Shown: piece after piece, positions 37,162 to 45,238 of the stretch
Layout of the letters: each line of letters starts with the position of its first letter
Numbering within the stretch: position 1 is the first letter of the stretch
NCBI GenBank assembly: GCA_900538475.1
Contig: UPYT01000001.1
Span: 124,001 to 188,000 of the forward strand
Reading direction: 5' to 3'
Length of the DNA: 64,000 nt
Origin: an uncultured Clostridium sp.
GTDB taxonomy: Bacteria > Bacillota > Clostridia > Lachnospirales > Lachnospiraceae
Translations under genes and position numbers: made by a program
The notes under the pieces: generated by a model
Databases searched by the model: none
What the model was told of the DNA's origin: nothing
Seen by the model: the letters and a program-made list of their open reading frames with translations, nothing else

Positions 37162-37189
37162 TTGCGTCATTCCACATATGTGCTATCAT
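37162..37189 (+). promoter_or_regulatory. Promoter of the ECF S-component gene
   Basis: TTGCGT (37162-37167), 16 bp, TATCAT (37184-37189) with an extended TGc. The leader is about 30 nt, too short for a riboswitch, so vitamin control would have to be at the DNA level. Confidence 0.65.
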
Positions 37190-37226
37190 AGGCCCATCGA
37201 CAGGAAAACAAAAGGAGTGACGGAGT

Positions 37227-37823
37227 ATGAAGAATATGACAGACAATAAGGTATACAGGATCGTATTGACAGCTTTGATGGCAGCCCTCTGCTATGTGGC
37301 ATTTACGTTTCTGAAAATTCCGATTCCAACCTTTGGAGGCGACTATGTGGCGCTTCATATTGGCAACGCTTTCTGTGTTCTGGCAGCCCTGCTTCTGGGC
37401 GGAGTGTACGGCGGTCTGGCCGGTTCCCTGGGCATGACCATCGCAGACCTGCTGGATCCGGTTTATATTACCAGTGCGCCGAAAACCTTTCTTCTGAAGC
37501 TTTGCATTGGCCTGATTGCCGGATGGATTGCTCACAGGATTGCTCATATTACAGAAGAGCATGACGGACGTTACATTTTCAAATGGTCTCTGATTGCCTC
37601 GATTGTGTCCCTGGGCTTTAATGTGATTATGGATCCGATTGTAGGATATTTTTACAAAAATTATATTTTAGGAATTCAGTCTGACGCAGCGAAAATTATG
37701 GCGACCTGGGCTGCCGGTGTCACCCTTATCAATGCAGTTGCAGGAACCATTGTGGTGGTGGTGGTCTACATGGCAGTTCGCCCGGTTCTGAAAAAAGCAG
37801 GGCTGTTTCTGAAAATAGAATAG
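37227..37823 (+). CDS. ECF transporter substrate-binding (S) component
   Basis: 198 residues with five or six membrane segments and the early RIVLTALMAALCYV helix containing the Ala motif that contacts the EcfT subunit. LGGVYGGLAGSLGMTIADLLDP is typical of the riboflavin/uncharacterised S-component group. It binds a vitamin or related micronutrient and uses a shared EcfAA'T module encoded elsewhere. Its position after thiN hints at thiamine, but it has a separate promoter and lacks ThiT hallmarks I would recognise, so the substrate is left open. Confidence 0.8.
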   Translation: MKNMTDNKVYRIVLTALMAALCYVAFTFLKIPIPTFGGDYVALHIGNAFCVLAALLLGGVYGGLAGSLGMTIADLLDPVYITSAPKTFLLKLCIGLIAGWIAHRIAHITEEHDGRYIFKWSLIASIVSLGFNVIMDPIVGYFYKNYILGIQSDAAKIMATWAAGVTLINAVAGTIVVVVVYMAVRPVLKKAGLFLKIE

Positions 37824-37921
37824 AAAGCGTTGTTGGAAAAGTCTTCTGGTCTGATTTTACCGCATTTTTCTGTCTGAAATTTCGTATGGCAGAACTGGTG
37901 GCTGAAATTAGGCAAGGGGGC

Positions 37922-37950
37922 TTTTTTTTCTTGGAAAAGTGTAGTATGAT
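37922..37950 (+). promoter_or_regulatory. Weak candidate promoter of serS
   Basis: TATGAT at 37945-37950 with only a T-tract (TTTTTT, 37922-37927) at -35. The 190-bp gap before serS shows no T-box sequence (no TGGTACCGCG-like motif), unusual since many Firmicute serS genes have one. Confidence 0.35.
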
Positions 37951-38014
37951 AAGAAGGAATATATGGAAACCACAGGAAAAGGTCGGTTTTCATAAGTGAA
38001 TACAGGAGGAAACC

Positions 38015-39307
38015 ATGTTAGATTTAAAGTTTGTCCGTGAGAATCCGGACGTTGTGAAGAAGAATATTGAGAATAAATTTCAGTTCGATAAGCTGCCCCT
38101 GGTAGATGAAGTGATTGAGCTGGATGCGAAAAACCGCACGGCAAAGGCAGAGGGCGATGAGATTCGCGCACAGAGAAACAAGCTGTCTAAGCAGATTGGA
38201 CAGCTGATGGGACAGGGCAAAAAAGAAGAGGCAGAGGCAGTAAAGGCGCAGGTTGCTGCCAATGCAAGCCGCCTGGCTGAACTGGAAGCTCTGGAAAGCC
38301 AGTATAATGAGCGGATCTTAAAGATTATGATGACCATTCCCAATATCATCGATCCCAGTGTACCCATTGGAAAAGATGACAGCGAGAACGTAGAGATCGA
38401 AAAGTTCGGCGAGCCGCTGGTTCCTGATTTTGAGATTCCTTATCACACCGATATTATGAAAACCTTTGACGGCATTGATCTGGATGCTGCAGGAAAGGTA
38501 GCCGGAAATGGCTTCTATTATCTCATGGGCGATATTGCAAGACTGCATTCCTCCGTAATCTCCTATGCCCGTGACTTTATGATTAACCGGGGCTTTACCT
38601 ACTGTGTTCCGCCTTTTATGATTCGCAGCAATGTGGTAACCGGTGTTATGTCCTTTGCAGAGATGGATGCGATGATGTACAAAATCGAGGGAGAGGATCT
38701 GTATCTGATCGGAACCAGTGAGCACTCCATGATTGGTAAGTTTATTGATACCATTACTCCGGAGGAGCAGCTTCCCAAAACTCTGACCAGCTATTCTCCC
38801 TGCTTCCGTAAGGAAAAGGGCGCTCACGGTATTGAGGAGCGAGGCGTTTACCGAATCCATCAGTTTGAGAAGCAGGAAATGATCGTGGTATGCCGTCCGG
38901 AGGAATCTCCCATGTGGTATGATAAGCTGTGGCAGAATACAGTTGATCTGTTCCGTTCTTTGGATATTCCGGTTCGTACTCTGGAATGCTGCTCCGGCGA
39001 TCTGGCAGATCTGAAGGTGAAATCCTGTGACGTTGAGGCATGGTCTCCCCGTCAGAAAAAGTACTTTGAGGTTGGTTCCTGCTCCAATCTGGGAGATGCA
39101 CAGGCCCGCCGCTTAAAGATTCGTGTAGAGGATAAGGACAAAAACAAATATTTTGCCCATACTCTGAATAACACCGTTGTGGCTCCGCCTCGTATGCTGA
39201 TTGCCTTCCTGGAGAATAACCTTCAGGCAGACGGCTCCGTAAAGATTCCGAAGGTGTTGCAGCCATATATGGGCGGCATGGAGGTTATGGTGCCAAAGCA
39301 TAAATAA
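38015..39307 (+). CDS. serS: Serine--tRNA ligase
   Basis: 430 residues. The N-terminal coiled-coil arm that grips the long tRNA-Ser variable arm spans about residues 30-105. The class II core has motif 2 around LTSYSPCFRKEKGAHGIEERGVYRIHQFEK and motif 3 near NNTVVAPPRMLIAFLENN. AGGAGG lies 6 bp before the ATG. It is followed by a strong terminator shared with convergent rqcH. Confidence 0.97.
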   Translation: MLDLKFVRENPDVVKKNIENKFQFDKLPLVDEVIELDAKNRTAKAEGDEIRAQRNKLSKQIGQLMGQGKKEEAEAVKAQVAANASRLAELEALESQYNERILKIMMTIPNIIDPSVPIGKDDSENVEIEKFGEPLVPDFEIPYHTDIMKTFDGIDLDAAGKVAGNGFYYLMGDIARLHSSVISYARDFMINRGFTYCVPPFMIRSNVVTGVMSFAEMDAMMYKIEGEDLYLIGTSEHSMIGKFIDTITPEEQLPKTLTSYSPCFRKEKGAHGIEERGVYRIHQFEKQEMIVVCRPEESPMWYDKLWQNTVDLFRSLDIPVRTLECCSGDLADLKVKSCDVEAWSPRQKKYFEVGSCSNLGDAQARRLKIRVEDKDKNKYFAHTLNNTVVAPPRMLIAFLENNLQADGSVKIPKVLQPYMGGMEVMVPKHK

Positions 39308-39321
39308 AATTAAAAGCTTCT

Positions 39322-39368
39322 AAAAAGGAGTACTGCTCAATCGTTCATGGATTGAGCGGTACTCCTTT
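39322..39368. terminator. Bidirectional terminator between serS and rqcH
   Basis: AAAAAGGAGTACTGCTCAATC and GATTGAGCGGTACTCCTTT form a stem of about 19 bp with one mismatch region and loop GTTCATG. A/T runs lie on both sides. Confidence 0.9.
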
Positions 39369-39388
39369 ACCAATTCGTAACAGTCCAG

Positions 39389-41134
39389 TCAGGAATTTAC
39401 TTCCGGAAGCTCTAACTTCGGGGCTGCCATCAGAGAATAGTTGGTGTGGTAAATGACAAATCCAGGAGCGCCTCCGGCCGCCTTTTTCACATGTTTTCGC
39501 TGGATATAATCAATTTCTACCTTTTCATTGGAGCGTCCCTTAGAATACCAGGCAGCCAGGGAACCGGCTTCTTCAAATACCCGGTCCGGAAGCTCCTTTC
39601 CTTCCGTGCGTACAACAACATGGGAGCCGGGAATTCCTTTGGCGTGGAACCACCAGTCATTGCCGTTGGCAATTTTAAATGTGACTTCCTCATTTTGGTA
39701 GTTGTTTTTTCCAACATAGATATCAAATCCGTCAGTAGAGCGGTAGTGATAGGGGCGGCTGGTGATTTTTGGTTTTTTGGAACCAAAAGGACGTTTTTTT
39801 ATAAATCCGAATTCCATTAATTCTTCTTTGATCTGAACCAGATCTTCTTCACGAACAGCAATATCCAGAGCGGCGCTGATGGATTCCAGATGATCGATTT
39901 CCTGTTTTGTTTCTGCAGTCAGAGTTTCCAGAGCTTCGCAGGTACGCTTCAGCTTGTTATACCGGGCGTAATATTTCTGGGAATTTTCCTGGGCGGACAG
40001 CTGAGGATCCAGAGGGATTTTTACTTCTTTCCCGCTGTAGTAGTCCAGACACAAAAGCTCCTTTTCTCCGCCGGAAAGCTCATAGCCGTAGGTATTTAAC
40101 AGTTCTCCATATACCCGGTACCGATCTCGCTTTTCTGTGTCCTTCAGCTGTTTTAGCTGTAGATCGTACTTTTTATAATTTCGTTCCAGGGCTGTCTGAA
40201 CAATCCGGCGCAGATCCACGGATTTTTGGCGAATTCTTGTAATAACGCTTTTTTCTGCATAGTAGGTTTCCAGAAGACTGCTGATAGAGGAAGAGGGCCT
40301 TGATTCATATCCAGCTCCCTCGAAGCAGGTTAAGGGTACAGATGCAAACTCTGCCGGAGCGCCGTATTCATAAATAATATTCGGAAAAAACCGTCCTTCC
40401 TTCACATCCTCCATCATAAGGGAGAACATGCGGTACAGGTGAGTCAGCTCGTTTTCTGACAGCTCACTGGCTGGTTTTTCGCCTTCTAAAGAGGCTAGGT
40501 GGCAAAGCTCTGTGCCAATCAGGGGACTGATGCCGGTCAGCTTCTGATAAAGGGCCTTCTGAACCGGCATAGGAACGGAACGCAAAAGCGTCTGGAATTC
40601 CTCCTCGGTAACGGTCAGAGGATCTGCCTTATCTACCGTGTGGGGGATAAAATACATCCGCCCTGGAAGGACCTCACGGACAGAGCTGACCTGGGCGGAG
40701 ATGTGCTTGATACTGTCTAAAATCGTGCCGTCTTCCTTACAGAAAATAATATTGCTGTGCTTGCCCATAAGCTCGACAATCAGCCGCTTTTTCTGCAGAT
40801 CTCCCAGTTCGTCCAGGTGTTCAATTTCAAATTCCAGAATTCGTTCCAGCCCCGGCTGGCTGACCTTGACAATCCTTCCGGTGCCGATGTGCTTGCGCAG
40901 GAGCATACAGAAATTGGGGGCAGTCAGGGGGCTGGGCTTATTGGTATCTGTAAAATAAATGAGGGGCAGACTGGCGCTGGCTGAGATAGACAGACGGTAG
41001 GTCTCCCGGTTGTTTTTTATGGTAAATAACAGCTCGTCCTTTTCCGGCTGGGCAATTTTATTGATTTTTCCGCCCTCCAGCCGTGATTTTATATCATGAG
41101 CCAGGTTTGCGATTACAATTCCATCAAATGCCAT
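39389..41134 (-). CDS. rqcH: Rqc2/RqcH homolog (NFACT protein)
   Basis: 581 residues from ATG 41134 (MAFDGIVIANLAHDIK), with AAGGAG 8 bp upstream. NFACT-N domain with central helix-hairpin-helix and coiled-coil segments (about 270-440), and a C-terminal NFACT-R domain (about 455-560, NDWWFHAKGIPGSHVV). RqcH binds split 50S subunits carrying stalled nascent chains and drives alanine tailing for degradation; older annotation calls it fibronectin-binding protein. Its 180-nt leader looks highly structured. In Bacillus the homolog yloA lies just before yicC, as here, but in the opposite direction. Confidence 0.94.
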   Translation of the reverse strand: MAFDGIVIANLAHDIKSRLEGGKINKIAQPEKDELLFTIKNNRETYRLSISASASLPLIYFTDTNKPSPLTAPNFCMLLRKHIGTGRIVKVSQPGLERILEFEIEHLDELGDLQKKRLIVELMGKHSNIIFCKEDGTILDSIKHISAQVSSVREVLPGRMYFIPHTVDKADPLTVTEEEFQTLLRSVPMPVQKALYQKLTGISPLIGTELCHLASLEGEKPASELSENELTHLYRMFSLMMEDVKEGRFFPNIIYEYGAPAEFASVPLTCFEGAGYESRPSSSISSLLETYYAEKSVITRIRQKSVDLRRIVQTALERNYKKYDLQLKQLKDTEKRDRYRVYGELLNTYGYELSGGEKELLCLDYYSGKEVKIPLDPQLSAQENSQKYYARYNKLKRTCEALETLTAETKQEIDHLESISAALDIAVREEDLVQIKEELMEFGFIKKRPFGSKKPKITSRPYHYRSTDGFDIYVGKNNYQNEEVTFKIANGNDWWFHAKGIPGSHVVVRTEGKELPDRVFEEAGSLAAWYSKGRSNEKVEIDYIQRKHVKKAAGGAPGFVIYHTNYSLMAAPKLELPEVNS

Positions 41135-41314
41135 ATAATAACTCCTTTTTTTCAAGTCTCTCCGATGATACAAAACGGTTCAGCCATGCGAAGATTGAGC
41201 CAGGAAAACACATTGAAAACCTGTTTTCATAAGCGCTTTCCTGCCTGAAGCTTCATCGAGCAGACGTCAGGCGCTCCTGTTCGCTGTAAGGGAAAGAAGC
41301 TGCATGGCTCAACT
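41135..41314 (-). promoter_or_regulatory. Long structured leader of rqcH or small RNA candidate
   Basis: The predicted transcript begins with GUUGAGCCAUGC (41313-41302), which can pair with GCAUGGCUGAAC (41189-41178; 11 of 12). Its UUGAGCCA part can instead pair perfectly with UGGCUCAA (41202-41195). Inside are CUUUCC/GGAAAG (41296-41291 with 41241-41236), GCCUGA/UCAGGC (41272-41267 with 41248-41243) and a GAAAAC/GUUUUC hairpin (41228-41215). I recognise no known riboswitch class. Confidence 0.5.
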
Positions 41315-41320
41315 GATACG

Positions 41321-41349
41321 ATTATACAGGATTGGAAGCGGATTTTCAA
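41321..41349 (-). promoter_or_regulatory. Promoter of rqcH (divergent)
   Basis: On the minus strand TTGAAA (41349-41344), 17 bp, TATAAT (41326-41321). It predicts a start near 41314, exactly at the base of the long-range stem. It lies back to back with the yicC promoter. Confidence 0.85.
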
Positions 41350-41350
41350 G

Positions 41351-41379
41351 TTGACTTGTTTTTCTATTTGACTTATAAT
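41351..41379 (+). promoter_or_regulatory. Promoter of yicC-gmk-rpoZ
   Basis: TTGACT (41351-41356), 17 bp, TATAAT (41374-41379). The -35 hexamers of this and the divergent rqcH promoter are one base apart. Confidence 0.88.
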
Positions 41380-41412
41380 AATACCAACTATGGCAAAGGA
41401 GCGGAATGTCAG

Positions 41413-42291
41413 ATGATAAAGAGTATGACAGGGTTTGGTCGATGCGAGATCGTCACCACCGAATATAAAATTACTGTGGAGATGAAAGCCGTAAACCACC
41501 GGTATCTTGATTTAAGTATCAGAATGCCTAAAAAATTCAACTATTTTGAGGCGGCCATTCGAAACCTGCTGAAAACCTATATTCAGAGGGGCAAGGTAGA
41601 TGTCTTTATCAATTATGAGGATTATACAGAGGAGAAGCTTTGCCTGAAATATAACGGAGCCCTTGCGGCGGAATATGTCAGGTACTGCCGGCAGTTGAGC
41701 GAGCAGTTTGGAATACCGGATGATTTGACAGCCACCAGGCTGGCAAGGATGCCGGAGGTTCTGACTATGGAGGAGGAGCCGGAGGACGAGGATCAGATGT
41801 GGAAGATTCTGTCCCAGGCTATGGAAGAAGCAGCAAAGCAGTTTGTGGAATCGAGAAAGCAGGAGGGAGAAAGACTGAAGGAGGATCTGCTGGGCAAGCT
41901 GGATTATATGGCTGAGCTGGTAGATTTTATCGTAGAGCGGGCGCCCTCGATTGTAGCAGAGTACCGTCAGCGTCTGGAGGATCGGGTTCAGGAATTTTTA
42001 AAGAACGCCTCTATTGACGAGAACAGAATTGCGGCAGAGGTAACAATATTTGCAGATAAAATCTGTGTAGACGAGGAGATGGTTCGTCTGCGCAGTCATA
42101 TTGACGCCACCAGGAAAGAGCTGGAGCAGGGAGGCAGCGTGGGAAGAAAGCTGGATTTCATTGCTCAGGAGATGAACCGTGAGGCCAATACAACTCTTTC
42201 CAAGTCCACTAACCTGGAGATTTCTGACCGGGCGATTGCGCTGAAGACGGAGATTGAAAAGGTAAGAGAACAGATTCAGAATATTGAATAA
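41413..42291 (+). CDS. yicC: YicC family endoribonuclease-like protein
   Basis: 292 residues. The start MIKSMTGFGR is the conserved family N-terminus; the C-terminus has the DUF1732 signature KLDFIAQEMNREANTTLSK. YicC proteins are reported metal-dependent endoribonucleases (Escherichia coli). AAAGGAG lies 12 bp before the ATG. It is first in a yicC-gmk-rpoZ operon; the small remA gene found between yicC and gmk in Bacillus is absent here. Confidence 0.93.
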   Translation: MIKSMTGFGRCEIVTTEYKITVEMKAVNHRYLDLSIRMPKKFNYFEAAIRNLLKTYIQRGKVDVFINYEDYTEEKLCLKYNGALAAEYVRYCRQLSEQFGIPDDLTATRLARMPEVLTMEEEPEDEDQMWKILSQAMEEAAKQFVESRKQEGERLKEDLLGKLDYMAELVDFIVERAPSIVAEYRQRLEDRVQEFLKNASIDENRIAAEVTIFADKICVDEEMVRLRSHIDATRKELEQGGSVGRKLDFIAQEMNREANTTLSKSTNLEISDRAIALKTEIEKVREQIQNIE

Positions 42292-42325
42292 GGCAGTGGT
42301 ACTGCCGGACAGGAGTGGAGATACC

Positions 42326-42949
42326 ATGAGTAAAAAAGGAATTTTGGCAGTGGTTTCCGGCTTTTCCGGAGCGGGAAAGGGTACGCTGATGAAGGCTCTT
42401 CTAAAGCAGTATCAGGAACAGTACGCTCTTTCTATTTCAGCCACTACAAGGAAGCCCCGGGAAGGGGAGGAGCACGGCAGAGAGTACTTTTTTCTGACTG
42501 TGGAGGAATTTCAGAACATGATTGCAGAGGATTCTCTGATTGAGCATGCCTGTTATGTAGGCAATTATTACGGCACCCCCAGATCCTATGTGGAGGAGCA
42601 GATGGCTGCAGGCCGTGATGTGATTCTGGAAATCGAGATCCAGGGAGCGCTGGAGGTGAAAAAGAAATTTCCGGACACACTGCTTTTATTTGTAACGCCG
42701 CCTTCAGCAACAGTTCTGGAGGAACGTCTGCGGGGCCGGGGAACGGAAACCGAAGAGGTGATTCAGGATCGTTTGAAGCGAGCTTCAGAGGAGGCCATGT
42801 ATATGGAACAGTATGATTATATTCTGGTCAATGACACTCTGGAAACCTGTGTGGAGCAGATGCATCAGCTGATTCAGTCTCAGCATGAGAAGGTCAGCGA
42901 GAACCTGGAATTTATTGAAAAGATGAAAACAGAGCTGAAACAGCTTTGA
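42326..42949 (+). CDS. gmk: Guanylate kinase
   Basis: 207 residues. Phosphorylates GMP to GDP. P-loop SGFSGAGKGTLMKAL near residue 12; GMP-binding SATTRKPREGEEHGREYFF; lid and adenine region RLRGRGTE. The start ATG 42326 follows AGGAGTGGAGATACC. It is 34 bp after yicC and 30 bp before rpoZ. Confidence 0.96.
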   Translation: MSKKGILAVVSGFSGAGKGTLMKALLKQYQEQYALSISATTRKPREGEEHGREYFFLTVEEFQNMIAEDSLIEHACYVGNYYGTPRSYVEEQMAAGRDVILEIEIQGALEVKKKFPDTLLLFVTPPSATVLEERLRGRGTETEEVIQDRLKRASEEAMYMEQYDYILVNDTLETCVEQMHQLIQSQHEKVSENLEFIEKMKTELKQL

Positions 42950-42979
42950 GAATAAAATTAACCCTGAAAGGAGATTCAT

Positions 42980-43297
42980 ATGTTACGTCCATCCTATACG
43001 GATTTAATTAATGTAGTAAACAGCGAGGTAGAACCGGGAGAGCAGCCGGTAGTACAGAGCCGGTATTCTATCGTTCTGGCAACTGCTAAGAGAGCAAGAC
43101 AGATTATTGCCGGTGAGGATCCCATGGTTCCGGCAGGCCCGGGCAAAAAGCCGCTTTCTGTTGCAGTTCAGGAGCTTTATATGGGCAAGGTGAAAATTGT
43201 AGGCGATGACGGCGAAGAGGAGGAGGAGGAAAACAAAAACGCTGCTGAGGCGGCAGAGCTTTCTTCTGAAACCGCAGAAGCAGAGGAAAACGCATAG
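42980..43297 (+). CDS. rpoZ: RNA polymerase omega subunit
   Basis: 105 residues. MLRPSYTDLINVV and SRYSIVLATAKRARQI match the omega fold that supports beta' assembly. The tail from about residue 70 is strongly acidic (Glu-rich run, then Ala/Glu) and probably disordered, a common clostridial extension. AAAGGAG lies 7 bp upstream. It directly follows gmk as in most Firmicutes. Confidence 0.93.
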   Translation: MLRPSYTDLINVVNSEVEPGEQPVVQSRYSIVLATAKRARQIIAGEDPMVPAGPGKKPLSVAVQELYMGKVKIVGDDGEEEEEENKNAAEAAELSSETAEAEENA

Positions 43298-43324
43298 GAG
43301 CATATATTACAGCAAGAAGAGAAC

Positions 43325-43349
43325 AGAGCCGGCAGTGAACGGCTCTTTT
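43325..43349 (+). terminator. Short terminator after rpoZ
   Basis: AGAGCCG, loop of 8, CGGCTCT and TTTT. The stem is only 7 bp and the T-run is short, so partial read-through into rimO is likely. Confidence 0.6.
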
Positions 43350-43370
43350 CCATAACAGCGGGAGATTTCT

Positions 43371-44711
43371 ATGAAAATATTGTGTGTGTCACTGGGATGT
43401 GACAAGAATCTGGTAGATACAGAGATGATGCTGGGGCTTTTGAACCGGGACGGATATACCTTTACAGATGATGAGCAGGAAGCAGATATTATTGTGATCA
43501 ATACCTGCTGCTTCATTAATGATGCAAAGGAAGAGAGTGTCAATACCATTCTGGAGATGGCGGAGCTGAAAAAGACAGGAACCTGTAAGGCTTTGATTGT
43601 GACCGGCTGTATGGCTCAGCGGTATCAGCAGGAGATTCTGGAGGAGATTCCGGAGGTAGATGGGATTTTAGGAACCTCCACCTATGATGAGATCTCCAAT
43701 GTTTTAAAGCGGGTGCTGGGAGGAGAGGAAAGAGTTTCCTGCTTCCATGATCTGAATTGTCTTCCTCAGACAGAGACAGGGCGAATGATTACGACAGGAG
43801 GCCATTTTGCATTCCTGAAGATTGCGGAGGGCTGTGATAAGCATTGTACCTACTGTATTATTCCCAGTCTGCGGGGCAGCTACCGGAGTGTACCCATGGA
43901 AAGACTGGTAAAGGAAGCAGAGCAGCTGGCAGAGCAGGGGGTTCGGGAGCTGATTTTAGTTGCCCAGGAAACAACCCTTTACGGAGTGGATCTTTACGGG
44001 AAAAAGATGCTTCCGGAGCTGCTGCACCGTCTGGCCCAGATCCCGGGCATTTACTGGATCCGGATTCAGTACTGCTATCCGGAGGAGATTACGGACGAGC
44101 TGATTGAGGCAATCCGGTCAGAAGAAAAGGTTTGCCATTATCTGGATATTCCGATTCAGCATGCCAGTGATCGGATTTTAAAGCGGATGGGGCGCAGAAC
44201 CAGCCAGGCACAGCTTCGCGAGATGATTGGACGGCTACGCAGGGAAATTCCAGACATTGCGCTGCGTACAACCATGATTGCCGGTTTCCCGGGCGAGACC
44301 GAGGAGGATCACCAGGAGGTGCTGGCTTTTGTGGATGAGATGGAATTTGAACGGCTGGGCGTATTTGCCTACTCGGCAGAGGAAGACACTCCGGCAGCCG
44401 GATTTGCGGATCAGATTCCGGAGGAGATAAAGGAAGAACGCCGGGATGAGATTATGGAGCTGCAGCAGGAGATTGCCTTTGAAAAATCAGAGTCCATGGT
44501 GGGACGTGTTCTGGATGTGATGATTGAAGGCAAGGTAGCTGATGAGGCAGCCTATGTGGGACGTACTTATATGGATGCGCCCAATGTGGACGGATATATT
44601 TTTGTAAACAGCGGTGAACTCTTTATGTCAGGAGATTTTGTCCGGGTAAAAGTAACCGGTGCTTCTGAATACGACCTGATTGGGGAGGTGTACGATGAAT
44701 TTACCAAATAA
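43371..44711 (+). CDS. rimO: Ribosomal protein S12 methylthiotransferase
   Basis: 446 residues. The N-terminal UPF0004 domain has three cluster cysteines (SLGCDKNLVDTE, NTCCFINDA, GCMAQRY). The radical-SAM core has GCDKHCTYCIIPSLRG near residue 157, and a C-terminal TRAM domain starts at about 375. It adds a methylthio group to the S12 aspartate. Its end overlaps pgsA by 17 bp. The order rimO-pgsA-cinA is conserved in Clostridia, usually after ftsK. Confidence 0.95.
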   Translation: MKILCVSLGCDKNLVDTEMMLGLLNRDGYTFTDDEQEADIIVINTCCFINDAKEESVNTILEMAELKKTGTCKALIVTGCMAQRYQQEILEEIPEVDGILGTSTYDEISNVLKRVLGGEERVSCFHDLNCLPQTETGRMITTGGHFAFLKIAEGCDKHCTYCIIPSLRGSYRSVPMERLVKEAEQLAEQGVRELILVAQETTLYGVDLYGKKMLPELLHRLAQIPGIYWIRIQYCYPEEITDELIEAIRSEEKVCHYLDIPIQHASDRILKRMGRRTSQAQLREMIGRLRREIPDIALRTTMIAGFPGETEEDHQEVLAFVDEMEFERLGVFAYSAEEDTPAAGFADQIPEEIKEERRDEIMELQQEIAFEKSESMVGRVLDVMIEGKVADEAAYVGRTYMDAPNVDGYIFVNSGELFMSGDFVRVKVTGASEYDLIGEVYDEFTK

Positions 44712-45237
44712 GCTGACGGTTCTCCGTGTAATTCTGATTCCGTTTTTTGTAGTAAGCATGATGATAGAAAACGGAGCAAACCAGACCTTTCGCTATGTGG
44801 CTGCAGCGATTTTTATTATTGCCAGCCTGACAGACATGCTGGACGGCAAGATTGCCCGCAAATATAATCTGGTAACAAACTTTGGAAAATTTATGGATCC
44901 TCTGGCAGACAAGCTTTTAGTCTGTTCTGCACTGATCTGCCTGATTCAGCTGGGACAGCTTCCGGCCTGGATGGTGATTATCATTGTAAGCCGCGAGTTT
45001 ATTATCAGTGGTTTCCGTCTGGTAGCGGCAGAGCAGGGGATTGTGATTGCAGCCAGTTACTGGGGCAAATTTAAAACCACTTTCCAGATGATTGCGGTTG
45101 TTTTAATGATTCTGAATTTCGAGGCCCTGTCTGCGGTTACTCTGATTTGTACCTGGGCAGCCCTCATTCTCACCATTATTTCACTGGTGGATTATATTGC
45201 AAAAAATCACAAAGTTCTTACAGAAGGGAAGATGTAA
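44695..45237 (+). CDS. pgsA: CDP-diacylglycerol--glycerol-3-phosphate 3-phosphatidyltransferase
   Basis: 180 residues, about five membrane helices. The CDP-alcohol phosphotransferase motif reads DMLDGKIARKYNLVTNFGKF followed by MDPLADK, with all the metal-binding aspartates. It makes phosphatidylglycerol phosphate, precursor of the phosphatidylglycerol used by cardiolipin synthase and the LTA-synthase-like enzyme elsewhere in the window. ATG 44695 with GGGGAGGTG upstream is within the rimO end. Confidence 0.95.
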   Translation: MNLPNKLTVLRVILIPFFVVSMMIENGANQTFRYVAAAIFIIASLTDMLDGKIARKYNLVTNFGKFMDPLADKLLVCSALICLIQLGQLPAWMVIIIVSREFIISGFRLVAAEQGIVIAASYWGKFKTTFQMIAVVLMILNFEALSAVTLICTWAALILTIISLVDYIAKNHKVLTEGKM

Positions 45238-45238
45238 C

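Noticed and set aside
37108..37226. Thiamine riboswitch between thiN and the ECF S component
   Set aside because: No CTGAGA-type core or paired elements, and the promoter leaves only about 30 nt of leader.
39370..39400. Third copy of the AACTGTTCAGGAC arm near the end of rqcH
   Set aside because: GTAACAGTCCAGTCAGGA has only loose similarity and no partner arm.
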